A stretch of 64,000 nucleotides of DNA from Streptomyces sp. CB02261 (lineage in GTDB: Bacteria > Actinomycetota > Actinomycetes > Streptomycetales > Streptomycetaceae). The notes beneath the pieces were generated by a model. It was not told the DNA's origin. It did no database searches and worked only from the letters and a program-made list of their open reading frames with translations. The translations under genes and the position numbers were made by a program. Location of the stretch: the NCBI RefSeq assembly GCF_001905665.1, contig NZ_LIVX01000004.1:585019-649018 (forward strand). Reading direction: 5' to 3'. Shown piece after piece: positions 24,617 to 33,038 of this stretch; the stretch's first letter is position 1; each line of letters opens with the position of its first letter.

Positions 24617-26113
24617 ATGGCCGTACGCGGACGTCACCGCCGCCACCAGCCGAGCCGGATCAACCGCGCTTCGCTCACCGTCACCGCGGGAGGCGCCGGA
24701 ATGGCGCTGCCGCTCATCGGCGCGGGCGCCGTGCAGGCCGCCTCGCTCGATGTCTGGGAGAAGGTCGCGGCCTGCGAGTCCAGCTCCAACTGGCGCATCA
24801 ACACGGGGAACGGCTACTTCGGCGGCCTCCAGTTCAGCCAGTCCACCTGGGAGCGGTACGGCGGCACGCACTACGCGCCGCGCGCCGACCTGGCCTCCAA
24901 GGACCAGCAGATCGCCATCGCCGAGCGCGTCCTGAAGGGCCAGGGGCCCGACGCCTGGCCGTCCTGCGCACCCCGCGCGGGTCTCGCCCGCGGCGGGGAC
25001 GCGCCGGACCTCACCCCCGGCGGTACGGCGACCCAGGCGTCGCGCGGCGGGAACGCGCCGAGCACCGCCTCCCTGCCGGGCGCGCGCGCCTTACCCGAGC
25101 AGCCGACGAGGAACGTCGGCCCCACCGCCGTGCCGACCGTCCGCGAGATGTACACGGTCACGCCCGGCGACTCCCTGTCACAGATCGCCCGCGAGGAGCG
25201 CGTCCAGGGCGGATGGCAGCGTCTGTACGCCGCGAACCGGCCGGTGGTCGGCGACGACCCCGACCTCATCCACCCCGGCCAGCGCCTGACCCTGCGCATC
25301 GCCGCGCCGAGGAAGGCGGAGGGGGCGGCCGCGGCGAAGACCGCCGCACCGGCGCGGACGGCACCGCCGACCACGATGCCCCCGCGGAAGTCCGCCGCCC
25401 CGAAGCCCCCTTCGGCCGCGACGCCCTCGGCGAAGCCCGCCGCACAGGCCCAGGTGCCCCGGACCCGGCCCGCCGCGCACCCCGCGACGAAGCCCACCGC
25501 CAGGCCCGGCACGAAGCCCGCGTCGGGACCGGCCACGAAGCCCACCGCCCGCCCCGAGGCGAAGCCCACCTCCAGGCCCCAGGCCAAACCCACCGCCCGC
25601 CCCGAGGCGAAGCCCACCACCAGGCCCCAGGCCAAGCCCACCGCCCGTCCGAGCACCAAGCCCGCGGCCCGGCCGTCCTCCAAGCCGCGCCCGCCCGCGG
25701 TGGAACAGGACCGGTACTCCGCCCCGATCTCCGCCGGCATCGGCACCCGCTACGGCACCCGCGGCTCGTCCTGGTCCAGCGGTTACCACACCGGCGTCGA
25801 CTTCCCCGTGCCCACCGGGACCTCCGTCAAGGCCGTGGCGGCCGGACGGATCGTCTCCGCCGGGTGGGGCGGCGCGTACGGCTACCAGATCGTGCTCCGC
25901 CACGACGACGGCCGCTACAGCCAGTACGCCCACCTCTCCTCGCTCACCGTCCGCGAGGGCCAGCGGGTCCAGCCGGGGCAGCGCATCGGGCGCTCAGGAT
26001 CGACCGGCAACAGCTCGGGACCGCACCTCCACTTCGAGGTCAGGACGGGACCCGGGTACGGATCCGACATCGACCCCCTGGCCTACCTCAGGGCCCGGGG
26101 CGTCACCCTCTGA
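24617..26113 (+). CDS. Rpf-like transglycosylase / LysM / M23 endopeptidase, secreted
   Basis: 498 residues. ATG 24617 follows GGGGGG. Signal peptide residues 1-41 (basic start, hydrophobic core, cleavage near VQA-A). Resuscitation-promoting-factor transglycosylase domain about 43-118 with the catalytic Glu in VAACESSSNW (E54). LysM domain about 178-227 (YTVTPGDSLSQIA...HPGQRLTL). A disordered linker of repeated KPTARP / KPTSRP / KPAARP units spans about 255-370. M23 domain about 375-495 with GYHTGVDF and GPHLHFEV zinc motifs. It would cleave both glycan strands and peptide bridges of peptidoglycan during growth or spore germination. Codon 159 is TTA (25091-25093), the bldA-dependent leucine codon. 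The 3' 120 bases overlap the DMT gene on the other strand. Confidence 0.94.
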   Translation: MAVRGRHRRHQPSRINRASLTVTAGGAGMALPLIGAGAVQAASLDVWEKVAACESSSNWRINTGNGYFGGLQFSQSTWERYGGTHYAPRADLASKDQQIAIAERVLKGQGPDAWPSCAPRAGLARGGDAPDLTPGGTATQASRGGNAPSTASLPGARALPEQPTRNVGPTAVPTVREMYTVTPGDSLSQIAREERVQGGWQRLYAANRPVVGDDPDLIHPGQRLTLRIAAPRKAEGAAAAKTAAPARTAPPTTMPPRKSAAPKPPSAATPSAKPAAQAQVPRTRPAAHPATKPTARPGTKPASGPATKPTARPEAKPTSRPQAKPTARPEAKPTTRPQAKPTARPSTKPAARPSSKPRPPAVEQDRYSAPISAGIGTRYGTRGSSWSSGYHTGVDFPVPTGTSVKAVAAGRIVSAGWGGAYGYQIVLRHDDGRYSQYAHLSSLTVREGQRVQPGQRIGRSGSTGNSSGPHLHFEVRTGPGYGSDIDPLAYLRARGVTL

Positions 26114-26968
26114 CCCCGTCGACGACCCGGCCGGCACCGTCATCCGGTCCCGCGTGAGCTGGACCAGACCGCCCGCGGCGACCGCGCCGCAGATCAGGGC
26201 GGCGACGGTGCCGGCCGTGCCGTAGCGGAAGCTCTCGCCGAACAGGGTCAGGCCCACGGCGGCGGCGACCACCGGGTTGACCACCGTCACGGTGGCCAGC
26301 GGAGCGGCGAGCCCCGCACCCCGGTACGAGGCCTGGGACAGCAGCAGGCCGGTCACCGCGAGGGCGGAGAGCACCAGCAGACCGGTCCACTCGGCGAGCG
26401 GCGCGCCGGGCGTCCACACCTCCGCCACCGCCTTCGTGAAGACCGAGGCGATCCCGAAGGAGACCCCCGCCGCCGCGGCGAGGACGACACTGCGCAGCAC
26501 GGACCGGCCCACCAGGTGGGCGGCCGTGAACAGGACGCCCACCCCGGCGAAGGTGCAGACCGCGAGCAGCCAGCGGTCCCCGTCGCCCAGGGGCCGCGCC
26601 TCGGCGCCGCTGGTGAGGCTCAGCAGCCCGGCCAGGCCCACCGTCGCCATCAGGGCGCCGCGCCAGGCCCGCCGACCGGCCCTGCGGCCGACGAAGAGGG
26701 CCGCCATGGGCAGCGCGAAGACGATCGTGAGGGCCCCCAGCGGCTGCACGAGGCTGAGCGGGCCGTACGCGAGGGCCGCGACGTGCAGAGCCGCGCCGAC
26801 GCCGTTGAGCAGGACGGACCCCCACCAGGCCGGGGTGCGCAGCGGCGCGTACCGCGGCCCGGCGGCGGAGGCCGCGACCCGCTCCTGCACGATCGCGGCG
26901 GCCGCGTAGGCGACCGCCGAGACCAGGGCCAGGAGGACGGACAGCAGAAGGGGACTCATACCTTCCAC
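25994..26968 (-). CDS. DMT-superfamily (EamA-like) transporter
   Basis: 324 residues with about nine or ten hydrophobic helices from residue 5 to about 270, arranged as two EamA-like halves (LLLSVLLALVSAVAYAAAAIVQERV and VLAAAAGVSFGIASVFTKAV). The start is either GTG 26968 or ATG 26959; AAGGAGG lies between optimal distances for both. The last 50 residues form a hydrophilic tail, and that tail is coded antisense to the M23 active-site region of the gene at 24617. The tail might therefore be incidental. Likely a permease for a small metabolite; substrate unknown. Confidence 0.88.
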   Translation of the reverse strand: MEGMSPLLLSVLLALVSAVAYAAAAIVQERVAASAAGPRYAPLRTPAWWGSVLLNGVGAALHVAALAYGPLSLVQPLGALTIVFALPMAALFVGRRAGRRAWRGALMATVGLAGLLSLTSGAEARPLGDGDRWLLAVCTFAGVGVLFTAAHLVGRSVLRSVVLAAAAGVSFGIASVFTKAVAEVWTPGAPLAEWTGLLVLSALAVTGLLLSQASYRGAGLAAPLATVTVVNPVVAAAVGLTLFGESFRYGTAGTVAALICGAVAAGGLVQLTRDRMTVPAGSSTGSEGDAPGPEVGQGVDVGSVPGSRPDLEVEVRSRAVAGRS

Positions 26969-27176
26969 GATCCTCCTTCCCGGCCGATCGCGTCGTCGTA
27001 CCAGGGGACGTCTTCGCGGGTACCGCCGACGCAGTACGAGGCCGCCCCGTACGCCTGGAGACGTACGACACCGCAGGTCGGAACAGGTGTAAAGAGTCTT
27101 TTTCGGGCCTGGCGTGGGGAAGCGTGCGGGGCGCTACGGTGAGCGGACCGCAGGAGCAGAAGCAGGGGGGCCACGG

Positions 27177-27890
27177 ATGGATCTCGTCGAGAGCGGATCG
27201 GTGGGCGGCTTCTTCGCCCTGCGGACCTCCGCACCCGGGAGCGGCGGCGCGCACCGCCCGCTCGCCCGGCTGTACGCGGGGGAGGACGGCCCCCTCCGCG
27301 CGCGCGTGGACCGCGTCGCCGCCCGGCTCGGCGCCCCCGAGCGGCGCGTCGGCGCGTCCGTCGCCCACCTCGGGCTCGCGGCCAGGCTCTGGTCGACCGC
27401 CCTCGGCCCGGCCGCGCTGCACGGCCGCTTCCCCGACCTCGCCCCCGCCGAGCTGTACTGGGACGGGGCACTGACCTCACCCGACGACCTGTGGTGGGCG
27501 GGTTCCGCGACCCGCCCCGGCACCGTGGACGAACTCCGGGCGGCCGTCATCGAGGCCCACCTGGTGCCGCTGCACGCGGCGCTGCGCCGCGACGGCCGTG
27601 TCTCCCCGCGCCTGCTCTGGGGCAACGCGGGCTCCGCCCTCGCCGGGGCCCTGCGCGAACTGACCCGCTGGGCGCACGCCCACGGCCGCCCGGAGGTGGC
27701 CGAACGGGCCGCGGCACTGGTCTCCGGGCTCCTCGGCCACCCCGACCTCGCCGGTACGGTCCGGGGCCCCCGGCTGCGCCGTGCCAGCTGCTGCCTCTAC
27801 TACCGCTGCCCCGGCGGCGGGCTCTGCGGCGACTGTGTCTTCGACCACGCCCCCCGAACGGGTTTGGATGCGCGGCCATCCGCTCCGTAA
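27177..27890 (+). CDS. (2Fe-2S)-binding protein, FhuF-like C-terminus
   Basis: 237 residues from ATG 27177 (GGGGGG upstream). The C-terminus RRASCCLYYRCPGGGLCGDCVFDH carries the C-C-x10-C-x2-C pattern of the FhuF ferric iron reductase family, which binds a 2Fe-2S cluster. The N-terminal 190 residues are alanine-rich and helical (SVAHLGLAARLWSTALGPAAL...APAELYWDG), as in actinobacterial siderophore-reductase homologues. No siderophore gene is adjacent, so a role in iron release is likely but unconfirmed. Divergent from the DMT transporter. Confidence 0.88.
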   Translation: MDLVESGSVGGFFALRTSAPGSGGAHRPLARLYAGEDGPLRARVDRVAARLGAPERRVGASVAHLGLAARLWSTALGPAALHGRFPDLAPAELYWDGALTSPDDLWWAGSATRPGTVDELRAAVIEAHLVPLHAALRRDGRVSPRLLWGNAGSALAGALRELTRWAHAHGRPEVAERAAALVSGLLGHPDLAGTVRGPRLRRASCCLYYRCPGGGLCGDCVFDHAPRTGLDARPSAP

Positions 27891-27968
27891 AGTTGCCCTT
27901 TCGAAAGCCCACGAACGGCGACCCGCCCACGAACGGCGACGTACGAGCGAACGAGGAACCCGAAGGCC

Positions 27969-29453
27969 ATGACGGTGACCGAAGAAACCCAGGACTACGG
28001 GCCGGGTGTCGACCCCGAGCGCCTGGCCGTCTGCCTCAGCGTCCTCGACGAGCTCGACAAGCTGGACGTCGACCACCCGGACGCGATCCGCGTGCGGCGC
28101 GCCACCGCCGGCATCTACCGGACCGTGAAGCAGCGCCGCCGCCAGGAGCGCCGGGCCGCCAAGACCGCCAACGACCGGGCGGTCACCGAGGCGACCGCCA
28201 CGGGCTCGGCGCAGCGCATCGACGACGAGACCGAGGGCATCCTGCCCTCCTCCGTCACCGAGGAGGGCCGGATCGCCGGGATACTCCAGCGTCCCCGCTC
28301 CTGCTACGTGTGCAAGACGCGGTTCGTCGAGGTCGACTACTTCTACCACCAGCTCTGCCAGAAGTGCGCCGCCGAGAACCGGGCCAAGCGCGACGCCCGC
28401 GCCGACCTCTCCGGCAAGCGCGCGCTGCTCACCGGCGGCCGGGCCAAGATCGGCATGTACATCGCGCTGCGGCTGCTGCGCGACGGCGCCCACACCACCA
28501 TCACCACCCGCTTCCCCAAGGACGCCATCCGCCGGTTCAAGGCGATGGACGACTCCGCGGACTGGATGCACCGCCTGGAGGTCGTCGGCATCGACCTGCG
28601 CGACCCCGCCCAGGCGGTGGCCCTCGCCGACCAGATGACCGAGGCCGGGCCGCTGGACATCCTCATCAACAACGCGACGCAGACCGTGCGCCGGCTGCCG
28701 TCCGCGTACGCCGCCCTCGTCGACGGCGAGAGCGCCCCGCTGCCGGCCGGTGAGCTCCCCGCCCACCACGTCATCGGCGCGTTCAACTCCGGCGCGGTCG
28801 CCGAGCTCGGCACCGCGTCCGCGCTGCCCGTCGGCGTGAGCGGTCTCGAGGCGCAGCAGGTCGCGGACCTCGCCCTGGTCGCGGGCAACGCCAGCATCGC
28901 CCGGCACCTCGACGGCACCGCGATCGACGCCGGCGGCCTGGTGCCGGACGTCGTCGACACCAACACCTGGGTGCAGAGCATCGAGCAGATCTCCCCGGTG
29001 GAGCTGCTGGAGACGCAGCTGTGCAACTACACGGCGCCGTTCATCCTGATCAGCAAGTTGCGTCCGGTGATGGCCGAGGCCGCGAAGAAGGCGGCCAGCG
29101 GCCGTTCCTACGTCGTGAACGTCTCCGCGATGGAGGGTGTCTTCAGCCGCGGCTACAAGGGCGCGGGGCACCCGAACACCAACGCGGCGAAGGCCGCGAT
29201 GAACATGGTGACGCGGACCAGCGGCCAGGAGATGTTCGAGACCGACGGCATCCTCATGACCTCCGTCGACACCGGCTGGATCACCGACGAGCGCCCGCAC
29301 TTCGACAAGCTGCGCCTCGCCGAGGCGGGCTTCCACGCCCCGCTGGACCTGGTCGACGGCGCGGCCCGGGTGTACGACCCGATCGTGCGCGGCGAGCAGG
29401 GCGAGGACCTCTACGGCTGCTTCCTCAAGGACTACGCCCCCGGAAACTGGTAG
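27969..29453 (+). CDS. SDR-fold protein with N-terminal zinc ribbon
   Basis: 494 residues, twice the size of a classical short-chain dehydrogenase. Residues 1-105 are helical and charged. C112, C115, C130 and C133 make a CxxC-x14-CxxC zinc ribbon. The SDR Rossmann fold starts at about 148 (GKRALLTGGRAKIGMYIA) and includes DILINNATQT and VNVSAMEG. Where the catalytic tyrosine of YxxxK should stand the sequence reads TNAAK (threonine four residues before the lysine), so normal dehydrogenase chemistry is doubtful. A 100-residue insertion rich in Ala/Gly precedes the active-site part. Cytosolic. A strong terminator follows. Function unknown. Confidence 0.85.
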   Translation: MTVTEETQDYGPGVDPERLAVCLSVLDELDKLDVDHPDAIRVRRATAGIYRTVKQRRRQERRAAKTANDRAVTEATATGSAQRIDDETEGILPSSVTEEGRIAGILQRPRSCYVCKTRFVEVDYFYHQLCQKCAAENRAKRDARADLSGKRALLTGGRAKIGMYIALRLLRDGAHTTITTRFPKDAIRRFKAMDDSADWMHRLEVVGIDLRDPAQAVALADQMTEAGPLDILINNATQTVRRLPSAYAALVDGESAPLPAGELPAHHVIGAFNSGAVAELGTASALPVGVSGLEAQQVADLALVAGNASIARHLDGTAIDAGGLVPDVVDTNTWVQSIEQISPVELLETQLCNYTAPFILISKLRPVMAEAAKKAASGRSYVVNVSAMEGVFSRGYKGAGHPNTNAAKAAMNMVTRTSGQEMFETDGILMTSVDTGWITDERPHFDKLRLAEAGFHAPLDLVDGAARVYDPIVRGEQGEDLYGCFLKDYAPGNW

Positions 29454-29477
29454 AAAGCGGTTCCCGCCGCTGCTGAC

Positions 29478-29510
29478 AAGAGCGCCTCACCGGCCGGTGG
29501 GGCGCTCTTT
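29478..29510 (+). terminator. Intrinsic terminator after the SDR gene
   Basis: AAGAGCGCCTCAC and GTGGGGCGCTCTT form a 13-bp stem with one T-G wobble around CGGCCG, ending in TTT. Confidence 0.8.
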
Positions 29511-29733
29511 CCGTCTCTCTTCACCCGATCGCGTCACACTTCGGAGCCCGGTAGAGCGCGGACGCGCTCATTTGGTTACTCTGATGTTCACGGTCGGCCA
29601 CCGGGGAGACACACCGTCCTCACGGTCGACCAGGGACAGGTCTGTCACCAAGGCCGCGGTCCCGCCCGACGAACGGCGCCACCGCGACCGACCGGCACAT
29701 GTCCCACAGGTACGCGACACAGAGGAGTGCGCG

Positions 29734-29904
29734 GTGACACCCGAACTGACGAAGCAGGAACCGCGACCGGCCGAACGTAACGACCGGCCGCGCAAGAACG
29801 GCGAGCTGGGCAGCCTCGAAGTGTGGGCCCACGCGGCCCCGATCCGGCTCGCGGGCTACGAGGACGACCTCGCGGAGCCCCACATCCTGCCCGGCATCGA
29901 CTGA
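29734..29904 (+). CDS. 56-residue orphan peptide
   Basis: Starts at GTG 29734 with GAGGAG seven bases upstream and ends at 29904, immediately before a strong terminator, so it looks like a genuine monocistronic gene. The N-terminal half is charged and proline-rich (KQEPRPAERNDRPRKNGE). The C-terminal half is ordered-looking: LGSLEVWAHAAPIRLAGYEDDLAEPHILPGID. No signal peptide, cysteines or hydrophobic span. The leader-like basic half and compact acidic C-terminus recall RiPP precursor layouts, but no modifying enzyme lies beside it other than the atypical SDR protein upstream. I do not recognise its family. Confidence 0.7.
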   Translation: MTPELTKQEPRPAERNDRPRKNGELGSLEVWAHAAPIRLAGYEDDLAEPHILPGID

Positions 29905-29921
29905 GTTCCTTGCTTCACCCC

Positions 29922-29957
29922 CCGGTGCCCCCGGCCTTCCCAGGCCGGGGGCACCGG
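29922..29957. terminator. Bidirectional terminator
   Basis: CCGGTGCCCCCGGCC and GGCCGGGGGCACCGG form a perfect 15-bp stem with a six-base loop between the convergent peptide gene and the lipase-maturation gene. Confidence 0.85.
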
Positions 29958-29962
29958 CGCGT

Positions 29963-31384
29963 TCAGGGCCGCGTCCGCTCCCGGAGCCGGCTCGGCGGCA
30001 GGTACTCCCGCAGAAGCGTCCGGTGCCACCAGGCCCCCGTCTCGCGCAGCTCCCGCCAGGTCGTGTACCGGTAGCGGTACAGCCGGGCGCGGACGTACGT
30101 CGGCGGCGCCCCGGGGAAGGGGTTGTGGGCGAGCAGGCGCAGGGTGTCCCGGTCGCCGTCGAGCAGCCGCTCCACGAACGGCCCGAACCACGCGCGCGCG
30201 TACCCCGGGCTGAGCGCCGCGAACCACATCAGCCAGTCGAGCCGCAGGTGGTACGGGGCGAACTGCCGGGGCATCCGGCGCGGGTCACCGGGCTTGCCCT
30301 TGAAGCCGTACTCCCGCCACACGGTGCCGGCGTGCGGCACCGGTTCGTCGGTGCCCTCGACGACGATCTCGTCCCGGACCCGGCCGACCGTGCCGAAGGC
30401 CCCGTAGGTGTTGACCAGGTGGTACGGGTCGTACGAGCGGTTCATCGCCTGGTGCCGGGAGAGCAGGTTGCGCACCGGGCGGTAGCTCCGTACCAGGACG
30501 AACACGGTCAGCGCGACCACCAGGGCCACGTACCAGAGCGGGGGATCCGGCCGCGGGTGGGCGCCGGTGAGCGGGGAGGCGTCGACGGCGGAGAGGGCGA
30601 TCACGATGGTGATCCAGTTCAGCCAGGCGAAGTTGCCGGAGAGCACCAGCCAGAGCTGGGTCGCGATCATCAGACCGGCCGCGATCGTGGCGACCGGCTG
30701 GGGCGTGAACAGCAGGAACGGCACGAGCAGCTGGACGGCGTGGTTGGCAGCCGCCTCGACCCGGTGCAGGGGTCGCGGGAGGTGGTGGAAGAACCAGCTC
30801 AGCGGGCCGGGCATGGGCTGGGTCTCGTGGTGGTGGTAGAGGCAGGTGAGGTCGCGCCAGCAGCGGTCGCCGCGGATCTTGATGAGCCCGGCGCCGAACT
30901 CGACCCGGAAGAGCAGCCAGCGCAGCAGGAACAGGACGAGGACGGGTGGCCCGGTGTCGTCGTTGCCGAGGAAGACCGCCAGGAACCCGGTCTCCAGGAG
31001 GAGGGACTCCCAGCCGAACGAGTACCAGGTCTGGCCCACGTTCACGATCGACAGGTACAGCCCCCAGAGCAGCAGCCACAGCAGCATCGACACCGGCAGC
31101 GGCACCGCGTCCCCGACGCCCGCCACGAGCGCGAGGGCGAGCGCGGCGCCGGTCCACGCGACGGTCGCGAACAGGCGGTCGGAGTAACGCCAGTGGAAGA
31201 GGGAGGGGGTGTGCCGTGGCCGGGTCCCGCGGACGTACTCCGGTACGGGGAGCATGCCGCGCTCCCCGATCAGCGCCCGGAACTGCAGGGCTGCCGAGAG
31301 GAACGCGACGCAGTACAGCCCGGCCAGGCCCCGCTGGAAGAGGATCCTGCTCAGCCAGTGGTCGGGTGCGGTGAACCACTCCAT
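29963..31384 (-). CDS. Lipase maturation factor family membrane protein
   Basis: 473 residues with about nine hydrophobic segments in the N-terminal two thirds. The family blocks are clear: YSFGWESLLLETGFLAVFLG, LRWLLFRVEFGAGLIKIRGDRCWRDLTCLYHHHETQPMPGPLSWFFHHLP and, after the membrane part, LVNTYGAFGTVGRVRDEIVVEGTDE...WREYGFKGKPGDP. These match LMF1/LMF2, ER proteins needed to fold vertebrate lipases. In bacteria the role is not established; help in folding or processing of exported enzymes is a guess. It follows the DUF1990 gene by 22 bp on the same strand and could be co-transcribed. Confidence 0.9.
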   Translation of the reverse strand: MEWFTAPDHWLSRILFQRGLAGLYCVAFLSAALQFRALIGERGMLPVPEYVRGTRPRHTPSLFHWRYSDRLFATVAWTGAALALALVAGVGDAVPLPVSMLLWLLLWGLYLSIVNVGQTWYSFGWESLLLETGFLAVFLGNDDTGPPVLVLFLLRWLLFRVEFGAGLIKIRGDRCWRDLTCLYHHHETQPMPGPLSWFFHHLPRPLHRVEAAANHAVQLLVPFLLFTPQPVATIAAGLMIATQLWLVLSGNFAWLNWITIVIALSAVDASPLTGAHPRPDPPLWYVALVVALTVFVLVRSYRPVRNLLSRHQAMNRSYDPYHLVNTYGAFGTVGRVRDEIVVEGTDEPVPHAGTVWREYGFKGKPGDPRRMPRQFAPYHLRLDWLMWFAALSPGYARAWFGPFVERLLDGDRDTLRLLAHNPFPGAPPTYVRARLYRYRYTTWRELRETGAWWHRTLLREYLPPSRLRERTRP

Positions 31385-31406
31385 CGCTTCCAGTATCGGC
31401 CCGGGA

Positions 31407-31958
31407 TCACGTCCTGACGAGGTACCGGAGGGTCCGGCCGAGGCGTTGGGCGTACGCGCGCTGGAGGAGCGGGACCAGGGGGCCGGCGAGCCGGGTGTAC
31501 CAGACGCCGGGGCGGCTGAACGCGGTGACGGTGAACCGGACCGTGCCGTCGGGGTCGAGGTCGACCACGAAGGACTCCTCGCCGCACTCCGGGTGCCCGG
31601 TGACGGTTCCGTAGGCGAAGCCGGTGCGGTCCTTGTCGTACGCCGTCCAGATCACCGAGCAGGGGACGCCGATCCGCAGCGGCCCGATGCCCGCCGACAC
31701 CTCGACGGCGGTGCCGGGCTCGGCCCGGTCGGTGTCGGCGAGGACGCGCGCCCCGGAGGCGCGGTGCATCCGCCAGGTGGTCACGGCGGCGCCCGCGGCC
31801 TCGAAGGCGGCGCGGCCGTGGCCGACGACCGCGGTGTGCCGGAGGTGGTGGTAGCCCTCGGGGAGCGCCGCCGGGGACCGGGTGGCGCCGACCTCGGGGT
31901 AGGTGAGGGCGGGGCGGGGGCGCTCGCGCCGGGACAGGCTGCTCAGGAGGCGGGTCAT
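31407..31958 (-). CDS. DUF1990 family protein
   Basis: 183 residues from ATG 31958, overlapping the YndJ stop as ATGA. It has the DUF1990 signature segments LTYPEVGATR near the start, GYHHLRHTAVVGHGRAAFEAAG, VWYTRLAGPLVPLLQRAYAQRLGRTLR at the end, and GFAYGTVTGHPECGEESFVV in the middle. These proteins have a SRPBCC-like fold and commonly travel with YndJ, as here. Function unknown. Expression is probably set by the twin operator upstream of the YndJ gene. Confidence 0.88.
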   Translation of the reverse strand: MTRLLSSLSRRERPRPALTYPEVGATRSPAALPEGYHHLRHTAVVGHGRAAFEAAGAAVTTWRMHRASGARVLADTDRAEPGTAVEVSAGIGPLRIGVPCSVIWTAYDKDRTGFAYGTVTGHPECGEESFVVDLDPDGTVRFTVTAFSRPGVWYTRLAGPLVPLLQRAYAQRLGRTLRYLVRT

Positions 31959-32842
31959 GCCGGAAGCTCCGTTCGCGGGTGGGCGGTGGGGGAGGGTGCG
32001 GGGGTGGCGCGGCGGTCCGACGTGAGGCGGCGGCGGGCGAGCAGCGCGCAGACGGTGAAGCCGAGCGCGTTGCCCAGGCCGTGGGTCGCGGCCGTCCAGG
32101 TGAGGTCGAGGTGGGGCAGTCCGGTGGCCTCGCCCAGCGCCCAGCTCAGGGCGAGCAGCATGGTGACGAAGAGGACCAGGGCCGACACGGTGAGCAGGGC
32201 GCGGGTGAGGCGGTCGGCCGCGGTCGCGCGGCGCTCGCGCAGGGTCAGGACGGCGACGGTCGTCATGCCCGCGGTCAGGACGACGGCCCCGGCGAGCTCG
32301 GCCCAGTCGTCGACGAAGTAGCCGAGCAGGACGAGCAGGGTGCCCGCGGGGACGCTGAGCGCGGCGAACCGGGCGGCGGGGCCTTCGGAGACGCGGCAGA
32401 GGAGCCCGGCGACCAGGGCCGCGGCGAAGCCCGCGAAGTGGAAGTGCGGGACGGTGAGGGCGAGGAGTTCCAGGTCGAAGCCGAACAGCGGGTACGAGGC
32501 CCGCTCGGCGACCAGCGCGAGACCGGCGACGGACGGGGCGACCAGGGCGGTGAGCACCGCCACCCCGCCCGGCCGCAGGGAGCGGGTCAGGAACAGCCGG
32601 GCCGGGGCCTGGAGCGCCAGCGCCAGGGTGGCGAGGGCGTAGACGGCGGCGAGCGCGGTGGACAGGCCGGAGCGCGGCAGCCAGAGCGAGAGCACCCCGG
32701 GGACCGCGAACAGCGGCCACGCGCGACGGAGCGGGTCCCACCCCGGTGGCCGGGGGCCGTCGAGGAGGGCAAGCCCCGTCGGGACCACCCAGAGCATGCC
32801 GATCGTCACGACCGCACCCACGAGGACCGACAGCGCGGTCAT
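31955..32842 (-). CDS. YndJ-family membrane protein
   Basis: 295 residues from ATG 32842 (GGGTGG five bases upstream; GTG codons at 32848 and 32851 are alternatives). About nine hydrophobic helices. The family centre FHFAGFAAALVAGLL with paired histidines and the C-terminal ATHGLGNALGFTVCALLARRR are typical of YndJ-like transporters. First gene of the YndJ-DUF1990 pair. The promoter is embedded between two copies of TTGAACGTGTTCAA. Confidence 0.85.
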   Translation of the reverse strand: MTALSVLVGAVVTIGMLWVVPTGLALLDGPRPPGWDPLRRAWPLFAVPGVLSLWLPRSGLSTALAAVYALATLALALQAPARLFLTRSLRPGGVAVLTALVAPSVAGLALVAERASYPLFGFDLELLALTVPHFHFAGFAAALVAGLLCRVSEGPAARFAALSVPAGTLLVLLGYFVDDWAELAGAVVLTAGMTTVAVLTLRERRATAADRLTRALLTVSALVLFVTMLLALSWALGEATGLPHLDLTWTAATHGLGNALGFTVCALLARRRLTSDRRATPAPSPTAHPRTELPA

Positions 32843-32856
32843 GGACACCACCCGAC

Positions 32857-32911
32857 TTGAACGTGTTCAACTGACACGTCCGAGCGTAGGCCCTTTCTTG
32901 AACGTGTTCAA
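32857..32911 (-). promoter_or_regulatory. Promoter flanked by two TetR-like operators
   Basis: TTGAACGTGTTCAA occurs at 32857-32870 and 32898-32911 (centres 41 bp apart). Each is TTGAAC-GT-GTTCAA. On the minus strand the upstream copy supplies the -35 (TTGAAC) and TACGCT (32883-32888) is a -10 at 17-bp spacing, so one operator covers the -35 and the other lies just downstream of the -10. No repressor gene adjoins it. Confidence 0.75.
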
Positions 32912-33038
32912 GTACTTCGGTCGTGAGCGGAACCCGGTCGGCCGCCCTCCGCTTGCGGCGGTCCGCCCCCTGCGACAGACATGAAGGACGTGCCGGAACC
33001 GGGCGCCGTGGCCCGGGGGAGAGAAAGCGGGAGAACCA

